Positions 36,040 to 46,220 of a stretch of DNA of 64,000 nt are shown piece by piece. The translations under genes were made by a program, and so were the position numbers. Source of the stretch: Bradyrhizobium archetypum (GTDB lineage: Bacteria; Pseudomonadota; Alphaproteobacteria; Rhizobiales; Xanthobacteraceae); NCBI RefSeq assembly GCF_013114835.1, contig NZ_JAAVLW010000003.1:744001-808000 (forward strand), in the 5' to 3' direction. How positions within the stretch are numbered: the first letter of the stretch is position 1; each line of letters opens with the position of its first letter. Under the pieces are notes generated by a model, which searched no databases, was not told the DNA's origin, and worked only from the letters and a program-made list of their open reading frames with translations.

Positions 36040-37485
36040 ATGAGCGGTCGCCTCAAACTTGCAGCCGGGTTGTCGATCTTTTTTCTCGTGACCCCCGGGA
36101 TCGCTTCCGCGCAGCAGCAAGTGATTGGCGCGCCGTCCGAAGCGCTCAACATGAAGCTGGTCGGAACCAGCGACCTGCAGGCGCGCAGCGCCTATCAGCC
36201 CACCATCCACCATCAGGGCGATCGCTGGATCGCCTATATCGGCCATCACGGCGGCAGCGACGAAATTCCGGCGCCGCTCAATCCGCAGACAGGCAAGGCG
36301 GAGCCGAACGGCACCTCAATCGTCGACGTCACCGATCCCTCGCAGCCGAAGTATCTGCGCCATCTGCCGGGCCAGGAAGGCAAGTACGAATCCGGCGGCG
36401 CACAGATGGTGCGGATCTGCGACGGCAAGTCCTTGCCGAAGGGCGATCGCAACGCGGTCTACATGCTCCGCACCTTCGGCGGCGAGGCGCACGAGATCTG
36501 GAACGTCGCCGATCCCGCCAAGCCCGTGCTGGTTACGCGGATTGCCGGACTAAAGGACACGCACAAGAACTGGTGGGAGTGCGACACCGGTATCGCGTTT
36601 CTGGTGTCAGGCGCGCCGGACTGGCGGACGCGCCGCATGACGCAGGTCTATGATCTCTCCGATCCCGCGCACCCGCAGAAGATCCGCGATTTCGGGCTGC
36701 CTGGCCAGGAGCCGGGTTCGACCGGCGCGGTGCCGACCGAACTGCACGGGCCGATCTCGACGGGGCCGTCCGGCAACCGGGTCTATTTCGGCTACGGCAC
36801 CAACAAGGGCGGGATTTTGCAGATCGTCGATCGCGATAAACTGCTCAGCGGACCGAAGGAGCCGACCCCGGACAATCTGCGCCTGCCGGAAATTGCACGG
36901 CTGCCGATGTCGGCATTCAACGGCGCCCATACGACGTTTCCGATGCCGGGCATGCCGATTGCGGAATTCGCGCGCGACAAGGACGGCAAGACCCGCGACA
37001 TCGTCATGATCGTCGACGAGGCGATCCTGAATGAATGCAACGAGCCGCGGCAGATGGTGTGGTTCGCCGACGTCACGGTCGAAAAGGCGCCGATGATGAT
37101 CTCCAGCTACACCGTGCCGGAAGCGAGCGGGACGTTCTGCGAGCGGGGCGGGCGGTTCGGCGCGCACTCTTCCAACGAGAGCATGGCACAGGTCTACTAC
37201 AAGAAGATGGCGTTCATCGCCTTCTTCAACGCCGGCGTTCGCGCGCTCGACATTCGCGATCCCTATCATCCCAAGGAAGTCGGCTATTTCATCCCGTCGA
37301 TCACCGCAGCGACCGATAAGCGCTGCGTCAAGATCGACGGCAAGGATCGCTGCAAGGTCGCCATCCAGACCAACAATGTCGAAACCGACGAACGCGGCTA
37401 CATCTACATCGTCGACCGCGCCAATACCGGCCTGCACATTCTCGAACTGACCGGCCCGGCGCGCGCGGTCGCCGGCCTGCCGTAA
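36040..37485 (+). CDS. Secreted LVIVD-repeat beta-propeller-like protein
   Basis: 481 residues with a Sec signal peptide (LAAGLSIFFLVTPGIASA, then QQQVIG). The mature protein has repeated blades of LVIVD type: TSIVDVTDPSQPKYLRHLPG, HEIWNVADPAKPVLVTRIAG, TQVYDLSDPAHPQKIRDFGL, and RALDIRDPYHPKEVGYFIPS. Cys at several blade turns may form disulfides. ATG at 36040 follows GGGGTGGAA; 31 codons upstream are open but not leader-like. Periplasmic or exported; ligand unknown. The next gene follows after 11 bases. Confidence 0.9.
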   Translation: MSGRLKLAAGLSIFFLVTPGIASAQQQVIGAPSEALNMKLVGTSDLQARSAYQPTIHHQGDRWIAYIGHHGGSDEIPAPLNPQTGKAEPNGTSIVDVTDPSQPKYLRHLPGQEGKYESGGAQMVRICDGKSLPKGDRNAVYMLRTFGGEAHEIWNVADPAKPVLVTRIAGLKDTHKNWWECDTGIAFLVSGAPDWRTRRMTQVYDLSDPAHPQKIRDFGLPGQEPGSTGAVPTELHGPISTGPSGNRVYFGYGTNKGGILQIVDRDKLLSGPKEPTPDNLRLPEIARLPMSAFNGAHTTFPMPGMPIAEFARDKDGKTRDIVMIVDEAILNECNEPRQMVWFADVTVEKAPMMISSYTVPEASGTFCERGGRFGAHSSNESMAQVYYKKMAFIAFFNAGVRALDIRDPYHPKEVGYFIPSITAATDKRCVKIDGKDRCKVAIQTNNVETDERGYIYIVDRANTGLHILELTGPARAVAGLP

Positions 37486-37496
37486 GGACAGCGGCG

Positions 37497-38051
37497 ATGC
37501 GCCGATGGCCGATCGTTGCATTTGTCACCCTGGCACTCGGTATATTGTCCGGCGCTGCGGCCTATCAGCAAGCGGACCCGCGCCAGGACCAGCGGCACGC
37601 CGAATGGCACGAAATTGCCTGGCCGTTCCCGCGCGACGGCTGGCCGGCGGGGCGCGCCTTTCGTTGCCGCGGCGCGTCGTGTGGCGATGGCATCGAGATA
37701 TACGTTCGGCCGAAACTCGGCTTCTGCAACTGCGACCGTGGCGTCGCGGACGACGAGGAAGTCGATCGTGTCGCCGATCTCGACCTGCTCAGCGAACGCT
37801 TTACTCCGATCCAGGCGGGCGATGTCATCAGTGTCGCCGATATGCCGGGACGTAGCCGCGCCTATGATCTCAAAGTGACCGACGGCGCGCGGCATGCCGC
37901 CATCGGCATCGCAGTGTCGCGCCGCTGCGACCTGCTGGTCGCAGTCGCGCATGGCAAGGGCGATGCGATGAGAGTGCGGCGGATGGCGCTGCAGCTGCTT
38001 GGCGAAAATGAAATGACACGGTGGATGAAGGCCGCGATAGAGGGGCAATGA
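37497..38051 (+). CDS. Secreted or membrane-anchored hypothetical protein
   Basis: 184 residues. A signal or anchor segment (WPIVAFVTLALGILSGAAAY) precedes a soluble domain with Cys-x5-Cys (FRCRGASCGDG), GFCNCDRGVADDEEVDRVAD, and RRCDLLVAVAHGKGDAMRVR. The four clustered Cys suggest disulfides. Only 11 bases after the LVIVD-repeat gene, so likely in one operon with it. No function assigned. Confidence 0.8.
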   Translation: MRRWPIVAFVTLALGILSGAAAYQQADPRQDQRHAEWHEIAWPFPRDGWPAGRAFRCRGASCGDGIEIYVRPKLGFCNCDRGVADDEEVDRVADLDLLSERFTPIQAGDVISVADMPGRSRAYDLKVTDGARHAAIGIAVSRRCDLLVAVAHGKGDAMRVRRMALQLLGENEMTRWMKAAIEGQ

Positions 38052-38174
38052 CAGTTCCCTTAACCGCGCCCCGCTTGCGGTGTAAAGAACGGGGAGAGGG
38101 AGCTAGAGTGCAGCTTCCATCTCTCGCTCCCGCATGCATAATGACGTAATCGCTCTCCCACCGAGTTCACCCCC

Positions 38175-38792
38175 ATGTCCCTTCAGGTCTATCTCGCCTT
38201 CGTCGCCGCCTGCATTGCGCTCGCGCTGTTGCCGGGTCCTGTCGTCACGCTGCTGATCGCCAACGGGTTGCGGCACGGCACCCGCGCGGCGCTGATCAAT
38301 TGCGCCGGCGTACAAACCGGCATGGCGATCATGATTGGCACCGTCGCGATCGGTCTGACCACGTTGATGGCGACCATGGGCTACTGGTTCGACTGGGTAC
38401 GCTTTGCCGGCGCGGCCTATCTGATCTGGCTCGGTGTCAAATTGATCCGCGAGCCGGTCGAGGGCGTCAAGACCGACGAGCCGCCCCCGCCGCCACGCGG
38501 CGGATTTTTCCTGCAGGGCTTTCTGGTGCTGCTCTCCAACCCCAAAGTGCTGGTGTTCTTCGGCGCGTTCATTCCGCAGTTCATGGACATGGAGAAGCCC
38601 CACTTGCCGCAGGTGGCGCTGCTCGGCATCACCTTCATGGTGATCGCGGCTTCGACTGACGCGATCTACGCGCTGCTCGCCGGCCGGGCGCGAAAGTTCT
38701 TCTCCAAGCAGCGGACGCGCCTGGTGTCGCGCGTCTCCGGCGGCTTCATGATCGGCGGCGGCATCTGGCTGGCGCTGACGCGGGCGCGGTGA
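38175..38792 (+). CDS. LysE/RhtB family amino-acid exporter
   Basis: 205 residues with five to six helices. The family signature LALLPGPVVTLLIANGLRHG and the later block LVLLSNPKVLVFFGAFIPQF identify LysE/RhtB efflux proteins. The substrate (Thr, homoserine, Lys or a degraded amino acid) is not decided by sequence. Alone on its strand; convergent with the N-formylglutamate amidohydrolase. Inner membrane. Confidence 0.93.
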   Translation: MSLQVYLAFVAACIALALLPGPVVTLLIANGLRHGTRAALINCAGVQTGMAIMIGTVAIGLTTLMATMGYWFDWVRFAGAAYLIWLGVKLIREPVEGVKTDEPPPPPRGGFFLQGFLVLLSNPKVLVFFGAFIPQFMDMEKPHLPQVALLGITFMVIAASTDAIYALLAGRARKFFSKQRTRLVSRVSGGFMIGGGIWLALTRAR

Positions 38793-38870
38793 TCTCTCAA
38801 GGCGCGGTTGAACCCGGCTCGTTTGGGGAAGGGAACGCAGCTCGTCTGCGGCGAGGCTTGCGATACAAAC

Positions 38871-39659
38871 TCAAACCAACCGCAGCATCACCTCGATCTC
38901 GCGAAGAATCCGCGCCAGCCGCTCCGCCCAGGCGTTTTCGCCGGCGAAATCGGAGATCAGATCCTGGCGGATTTCGATCCCCGTGTTCATCAAGCCGCGC
39001 GCCTCGCCGTGGACCGGGATGGTGTAGTCTGTCTCGTCGCTGACCGCATAGGGCTCGTTGTCGCCGACCACGAGATCGCCCTCGGCACGCAGCAGTTTCA
39101 ACAGCAAGGGCGGCAGATGCGTGTCGCGGTGATAGAGCGTGCCGATGTGCCAGGGCCGCGCGATTCCCGCATAGACCGGTGTAAAGCTGTGCAGCGATAC
39201 CAATACCGTCGGCCTGCCGGCATTGCCGCGCTGGTCGATGATATCGTCGATGCGCCGGTGATAGGGATCGAAGATCTGCGCCCGCCTTGTCGCGGCGGTC
39301 TCGCGCGAAAGGCCTTCGTTGCCGGGAATCGTGGTCGCCTCGCTGATGAGCGGGATCGAGCTTGCGGCATGTGGCGGGCGGTTGCAGTCGATGACGAGCC
39401 GCGAGTAGCGCTGCACGATCAGATGCGCGTCGAGATGTTTTGAAAGCGCTTCGGCGACGCCGGCGATCCCGATGTCCCAGGCGATATGGCGCTCAAGCTC
39501 GCTCTCGGGCAGGCCGAGATCGCCGAGCAGGCGCGGGATCAGCCGTCCGTAATGGTCGCAGGTCAAAAGAAACGGCGAGCGCCCCTCGACGTTGAACTCG
39601 TGGACTGGCGGAACATCTGCGGCGCTGAGGAGGAGGGCGGGACCACCGGTATCGTTCAA
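38871..39659 (-). CDS. N-formylglutamate amidohydrolase family protein
   Basis: 262 residues. PFLLTCDHYGRLIPRLLGDL holds the metal site His/Asp, RYSRLVIDCNRPP the substrate loop, and VSLHSFTPVYAGIARPWHIG a second His site. It hydrolyses N-formyl or similar amides, likely in histidine or amino-acid breakdown, but no hut genes are near. Cytoplasmic. It may be a relative with a different amide. Confidence 0.88.
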   Translation of the reverse strand: MNDTGGPALLLSAADVPPVHEFNVEGRSPFLLTCDHYGRLIPRLLGDLGLPESELERHIAWDIGIAGVAEALSKHLDAHLIVQRYSRLVIDCNRPPHAASSIPLISEATTIPGNEGLSRETAATRRAQIFDPYHRRIDDIIDQRGNAGRPTVLVSLHSFTPVYAGIARPWHIGTLYHRDTHLPPLLLKLLRAEGDLVVGDNEPYAVSDETDYTIPVHGEARGLMNTGIEIRQDLISDFAGENAWAERLARILREIEVMLRLV

Positions 39660-39811
39660 GGCACTTCCCTGGAGCGTTGGCTATCGATCAGGCGTGTCGG
39701 AATCAATGATTGCCTGACGATGCCGTCGCTCGTGATTCCCGACAAGTCCGTTATTGCGGCACGCACGTCCCCGCGATTGCATCGTTTCGCGCGCAATGAC
39801 ATAGAAAGTCC

Positions 39812-40210
39812 ATGATTTCAGATCGACTGTTCGTCTATGGCACGCTGATGCGCGGCTTCGACCATCCGATGGCGCAGCTTTTGTCGCGCAGCGCGGATTT
39901 TCTGGGCACCGCCACTTGTTGCGGCCGGCTCTATCGTATCAAGCACTATCCGGGACTGGTGCTGTCGGACGATCCGGCCGACATCGTGTTCGGTGAGCTC
40001 TATCGCCTGCGCGAGCGCGACGCGCTGCTGGCCGAGTTCGATATGTATGAAGCCTGCGGCGAGGGCTTTCCGGAACCTACCGAATACATCCGCCGCATGC
40101 TGAAGGTGACACAAGCGGACGGCGCAGTGGGCGAGGCATGGACCTATGTCTACAACTGGCCTGTTGCCGGCCTGCCGCGGATCGTGTCGGGGAAATTTCT
40201 GGAGATGTGA
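39812..40210 (+). CDS. Gamma-glutamylcyclotransferase (AIG2-like) family protein
   Basis: 132 residues. DRLFVYGTLMRGFDHPMAQL has the substrate-binding YGTL, and the catalytic Glu is likely in ELYRLRERDALLAEFDMYEA. It closes WTYVYNWPVAGLPRIVSGKF. Converts gamma-glutamyl amino acids to 5-oxoproline in known members. The start is ATG 39812 with little ribosome binding sequence visible. It ends just before a repeat block. Confidence 0.87.
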   Translation: MISDRLFVYGTLMRGFDHPMAQLLSRSADFLGTATCCGRLYRIKHYPGLVLSDDPADIVFGELYRLRERDALLAEFDMYEACGEGFPEPTEYIRRMLKVTQADGAVGEAWTYVYNWPVAGLPRIVSGKFLEM

Positions 40211-40359
40211 GTCTCGTGTCCCGGACGCGGTGCAGCGCGGAGCGTTGCACCGCAGAGCCGGGACCCAGGCTTCCGTGATAGGGCGTCGTGGGCCCCCGGG
40301 TTAGCAGCGCAGCACTTCGTGCCGCGCAGCATCCGGGCGCGAGGCGTCGCGCGGGGCAC
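40211..40359. repeat. Compound palindromic repeat
   Basis: GTGTCCCGGACGCGGTGCAG with GCACCGCAGAGCCGGGACCC, then GCAGCACTTCGTGCCGCGCA and CGCGAGGCGTCGCG. A mosaic of hairpins between convergent genes. Confidence 0.65.
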
Positions 40360-40368
40360 GAAAATCGA

Positions 40369-40935
40369 TCACCCCGCATCCAGCCGCTCGCGCTCCAATC
40401 TGATATCCATCTCGCGTTCGACATAGCGCCATTCCTCGGTGGCGCGGAGCGTGCGGACCAGCTCTTCGAACGCTTCAGCATGCTCGGGCGCGTATTCGAA
40501 CCAGGTCAGGAAGTCGAAGGGCTCGCCGAGATCGCGGCTGTGATAGAGCTGGCGGGCGATCGCCGGCAGATATCTCAGGCTTGCTGCGATGTGGTGCGAC
40601 CGGTCCTCGAAGATCTGCCGCCGCTCTTCCTGCGCCAATTCCCACCATGCCGCCGATTTCTTGATCGGGATCAGGGCGGCCAAGGTCGCCTCGGGGCGGC
40701 CGATCTCGGCCCGCACGGCGTCCAGCTGCGTCTTCTCGGCCCGCTCGGTATAGCGCAAATGGCTGGCGACGCCGGCGAGCCGCCATGCCGTCGGCGAGGG
40801 CAGGATCGGCAGCGTGATCGACAGCGTATGCACGACCGACAGCGCCGGCGTCGGCGACAGCGACGCGCCCTTTACCGGCGCAAACCGCGTCACCCGCCAC
40901 GCCCCGCTCCTGCCACCCCGGAACACCGTGAACAT
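40369..40935 (-). CDS. cld: Chlorite dismutase, short (lineage II) type
   Basis: A heme protein converting chlorite to chloride and oxygen. 188 residues, the length of the dimeric Nitrobacter-type enzyme. GGRSGAWRVTRFAPVKG opens the first ferredoxin-like fold, and LAALIPIKKSAAWWELAQEE is a family block. The proximal heme His (residue 115, in FEDRSHHIAASLRYLPAIAR) and, 13 residues later, the distal catalytic Arg (128) are both present, so activity is expected. The start MFTVFRGG is chosen by analogy with the Nitrobacter protein. No perchlorate-reduction genes are near; it may protect against chlorite or act on another oxidant. Confidence 0.9.
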   Translation of the reverse strand: MFTVFRGGRSGAWRVTRFAPVKGASLSPTPALSVVHTLSITLPILPSPTAWRLAGVASHLRYTERAEKTQLDAVRAEIGRPEATLAALIPIKKSAAWWELAQEERRQIFEDRSHHIAASLRYLPAIARQLYHSRDLGEPFDFLTWFEYAPEHAEAFEELVRTLRATEEWRYVEREMDIRLERERLDAG

Positions 40936-40980
40936 GCGGGATATGGAAGCGCGGAACCGCAGGCGATTCAAGCTTCGGCT

Positions 40981-41074
40981 TCATTCCGGAGCGCGAAGCG
41001 AACTATGGGGCGCCCTTGCGGCCCTGAGAATCTCGAGATTCCGGGTTCGACGCTTTGCGTCGCCCCCGAATGAC
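40981..41074. repeat. GTCATTCCGGG-family repeat with a 24-base insert
   Basis: Starts TCATTCCGGAGCGCGAAGCG and ends GCCCCCGAATGAC. Compared with the copy at 18413, an extra stretch (about 41004-41027, TATGGGGCGCCCTTGCGGCC plus four bases) interrupts the left arm. Confidence 0.8.
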
Positions 41075-41184
41075 GGCTGGGCTGTGAATAGCGGCGAGAA
41101 CCCCGGCGGGCTTCGCCTTTTCCTGCCTTGCCCCTATATCCCTAATCGGTTGGCACCGCCCCGCGACTCGGCAAAACTCCACTT

Positions 41185-43188
41185 ATGCGCTTTACGCCCC
41201 AATTCCTCGAAGAGCTGCGCGCCCGGCTTCCGGTCTCGGAAGTCGTGGGCCGGCGCGTGAAGCTGAAGAAGGCGGGGAAGGAGTTCAAGGGGCTGTCGCC
41301 ATTCCAGCAGGAGAAGACGCCGTCCTTCTTCGTCAACGATCAGAAGCAGGGGTGGTTCGACTTCTCGTCGGGCATGAACGGAAACATCTTCGATTTCGTG
41401 ATGAAGACGGAAGGTGTCTCGTTTCCGGAAGCGGTCGAGCGGCTGGCCGCCATGGCCGGCCTGCCGCTGCCAGCGGCGACCCCCGACGCCGCGCGACACG
41501 AGCAACGGCGCAGGACGCTGTATGACGTGATGGAGCTCGCGGCAAAATTCTTTGCCGACACGCTCGCTTCCCGCAACGGCGCCAAGGCGCGCGGCTATCT
41601 CGGCGACCGCGGCATTTCGCCGGCGACGCAGCTCCAGTTTCGCTTGGGCTATGCGCTTCCCGATCGATTCGCGCTGAAGGAGCATCTCGGTGCGCAGGGC
41701 ATCTCCACGGACGACATGGTGGAAGCCGGGCTGCTCGTCGGCGGCGACGATATTCCCGTTCCTTACGATCGCTTCCGCGATCGCGTGATGTTTCCGATCA
41801 CGGACGCCAGGGGCCGCGTCATCGCCTTCGGCGGCCGCGCGCTGGAGAAGGACGTTCCGGCAAAGTACCTGAATTCGCCGGAAACGCCGCTGTTTCACAA
41901 GGGCGACAATCTCTACAATTTCGCCGCCGCGCGGCAGGCGACGCATGACGGCGCAGCCCTGATCGTGGTGGAAGGCTATGTCGACGTCATCGCCATGGTC
42001 ACCGCAGGCTTTGGCGGCGCCGTCGCTCCGCTCGGCACCGCGCTCACCGAGAACCAGCTCGCATTGTTGTGGAAGATGGCGGACGAGCCGATCCTCTGCT
42101 TCGACGGTGACCGCGCCGGCCAGAAGGCCGCCTACCGCGCCGCCGACCTGGCGCTGCCCAATCTTGCACCGGGCAAGAGCCTGCGCTTTGCGCTGCTGCC
42201 CGAAGGGCAGGACCCCGACGATCTCGCGCGCTCCGGCGGCCGCATGGCGATCGAGGAGGTAATCGGAGCCGCGCGCGGGCTCGCCGACATGATCTGGTCG
42301 CGCGAGATCGAGGGCGGCACGTTTGCAACGCCGGAGCGGCGCGCGGCGCTAGAAGCGCGCATCAACGAACTCAGTAACGGCATCCGCGACGAGGTCGTGC
42401 GCCGCTACTATCGCCAGGATCTCGCCGAGCGTCTGCAGCGTACGTTCGCGCCCGATGCCGCGCGCGGCGGCTATGGCCGGGGCGGCTTTCCGGGGCGGCG
42501 CGGCGAATCACCCCGCGGCTTTGCCCCGCGCGGGGCGGCTCCGGCCGGCCGATTCGCTCCCCGCGGCGGCCGCCCGGCGGGGGCGGCATCGGGAATTTCC
42601 CCAGGCCCCTACCAGGCGGCAAGCCCGCAATTGGCGGCGAGCCCAATCATGCGCGGGCAGCGCAGCGCCATGTCGCGCCGCGAGGCGCTGATCCTGCAAT
42701 CCCTCATTAACCATCCCTGGCTGCTGCACGATCATTTGGAGGAGGTGGCCGCGCTCGAACTGGCGCATCCGGAGGCCAACAAGCTGCGCGCCGGTATTAT
42801 CGCCGCGTTTGCCAACGACCATCACCATTCTCCCGATGTCGAGGAACAGGCCGAAAAAATGCGCGCCGATCTCGAAGCTCGCGGATTAAGTGAGGTTCTT
42901 CAACGGGTTGAGCGGGCGATCACGACGGCGGCGGTGTGGGGCGCAAGGCCCGGCGCAGCCCGCGAGGACGTTTTGGCCACCTGGCAGCAACTCGTTGTCT
43001 TGCATCAGAAAACACACGCCCTACTTAGGGAGAGGAAAGATGCCGAGTTGGCGTTGGGCGAGGAGCCCAGTGAAGCCAATCTGGCCTGGCTGAAGGACGT
43101 CGGCGCCCGGCTGGAGTCGCTCGACGGCACGGAGGCTCTGATCGAGGGTTTTGGCGAGCTTTCGGGCCGGTTCCGCAAGAGCGTCTGA
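41185..43188 (+). CDS. dnaG: DNA primase
   Basis: Makes RNA primers at the replication fork. 667 residues. The N-terminal fold normally binding zinc keeps its framework (KLKKAGKEFKGLSPFQQEKT) but all four Zn ligands of the E. coli protein are replaced (Ser38, Gln41, Asp59, Ser62). The catalytic TOPRIM domain is intact: VVEGYVDVIAM with the acidic Glu and CFDGDRAGQKAAYRAADLAL with DxD. A low-complexity Gly/Arg/Pro linker lies around 430-480 (GGYGRGGFPGRRGESPRG), and the helicase-binding C-terminal domain follows. rpoD lies downstream. Confidence 0.96.
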   Translation: MRFTPQFLEELRARLPVSEVVGRRVKLKKAGKEFKGLSPFQQEKTPSFFVNDQKQGWFDFSSGMNGNIFDFVMKTEGVSFPEAVERLAAMAGLPLPAATPDAARHEQRRRTLYDVMELAAKFFADTLASRNGAKARGYLGDRGISPATQLQFRLGYALPDRFALKEHLGAQGISTDDMVEAGLLVGGDDIPVPYDRFRDRVMFPITDARGRVIAFGGRALEKDVPAKYLNSPETPLFHKGDNLYNFAAARQATHDGAALIVVEGYVDVIAMVTAGFGGAVAPLGTALTENQLALLWKMADEPILCFDGDRAGQKAAYRAADLALPNLAPGKSLRFALLPEGQDPDDLARSGGRMAIEEVIGAARGLADMIWSREIEGGTFATPERRAALEARINELSNGIRDEVVRRYYRQDLAERLQRTFAPDAARGGYGRGGFPGRRGESPRGFAPRGAAPAGRFAPRGGRPAGAASGISPGPYQAASPQLAASPIMRGQRSAMSRREALILQSLINHPWLLHDHLEEVAALELAHPEANKLRAGIIAAFANDHHHSPDVEEQAEKMRADLEARGLSEVLQRVERAITTAAVWGARPGAAREDVLATWQQLVVLHQKTHALLRERKDAELALGEEPSEANLAWLKDVGARLESLDGTEALIEGFGELSGRFRKSV

Positions 43189-43583
43189 CGCAACAAAAAT
43201 GATGCGGACGGCGGCGGCCGTGCCCGCAAAAAGACTCGCCAAATCCATGGTTTGGCGGCAAAAACAGGGTTAAGCAAAGCTTAATAGTCCGAAGGTACTA
43301 AGACCAGCAAGCGCTTGAGGGCTATTGGCATAACACCGACGATGGCGGGTAAAGGGGTGGCGATGGTCTGCGCCGCCCTTTGCGCGTCGTAAGCATGCGA
43401 ATACTCAAGGGGCAGGCGTGATCCGGAAAAGTGGTACCGGTTTTCCGATCAGGATCACGCGCAAGGCAAGGATCTAGCGGGTTGGCTTTTCAAACAAAAG
43501 ACATCCTGCTGTCGACTTCAGTAATTCAGAGGCGGATGACGTTCGGCGTCAATCCGCATGAGCGCGTTTCGGGAGCTTGATGA
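43189..43583. other. dnaG-rpoD intergenic region
   Basis: 395 bases holding the rpoD promoter(s), not obvious by eye, and a GATCCGGAAA repeat. No RNA gene was recognised. AAGCAAAGCTT near 43273 is a short dyad. Confidence 0.4.
43416..43460. repeat. GATCCGGAAA dispersed repeat
   Basis: GCGTGATCCGGAAAAGTGGT and ACCGGTTTTCCGATCAGGAT with a closing CACGC. An imperfect palindrome and second copy of the element at 19299-19343. Confidence 0.82.
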
Positions 43584-45689
<2,106 letters not shown>

Positions 45690-45736
45690 GATCGTCATGC
45701 CCGGGCTTGACCCGGGGCATGCATCGAAAAGAAAGC

Positions 45737-45763
45737 GGCGGGCCAACAGCTCGCCGTTTTGTT
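45737..45763 (+). terminator. Terminator of rpoD
   Basis: GGCGGGC, loop CAACA, GCTCGCC followed by GTTTTGTTT, 48 bases past the rpoD stop. Confidence 0.7.
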
Positions 45764-45783
45764 TCTGGTCCGACGCTTGCTCC

Positions 45784-45866
45784 GTCATTGCGAGGAGCGT
45801 TAGCGACGAAGCCATCCATGCCTCCGCTTGCGGCGCGATGGATTGCTTCGCTGCGCTCGCAATGAC
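45784..45866. repeat. GTCATTGCGAGGAGC palindromic repeat
   Basis: GTCATTGCGAGGAGCGTTAG with CTGCGCTCGCAATGAC, and inner GAAGCCATCCATG with CGATGGATTGCTTCG. Confidence 0.85.
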
Positions 45867-45890
45867 GTGGGTGGAGTTGCCTGATCGAAC

Positions 45891-46127
45891 CTACTTCTTC
45901 TTCGCCCCAACCCGGCTGATGCTCTTGATCTTGAGCTGCGGGCGCCCGGATTTCTCGGCGATCTCGCGGTCCTGCTCGCGGATGTAATCGCGCGCCGGCT
46001 CGTCGCCGTCGAGCCCGCCGAGCAGCTCGGCCGGCACGCGCCGGTTGGAGCGCTGCGAGTCGTCCTCATAGACGACATTGAAAAAGGCGAACTCGCCCTT
46101 GGGATTGGTTCCGGGTTTCTTGGCCAT
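45891..46127 (-). CDS. Small hypothetical protein (78 aa)
   Basis: MAKKPGTNPKGEFAFFNVVY then EDDSQRSNRRVPAELLGGLD and GDEPARDYIREQDREIAEKS, ending with a basic KKK tail. Cytoplasmic, soluble, charged. The start is set at MAKK because seven extra codons upstream lie in a poor context. Its DSQRSNRRV core looks conserved-protein-like, but I cannot name a family. Confidence 0.65.
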   Translation of the reverse strand: MAKKPGTNPKGEFAFFNVVYEDDSQRSNRRVPAELLGGLDGDEPARDYIREQDREIAEKSGRPQLKIKSISRVGAKKK

Positions 46128-46220
46128 GGGCGGCTTGTCCTCGATCAACGCGCCGCTGTCAAAGAAAAACGGCGGCCCTCCGGCGATGGTGGACCGGCGT
46201 GCGACCGGCGCCCGAGAAAT

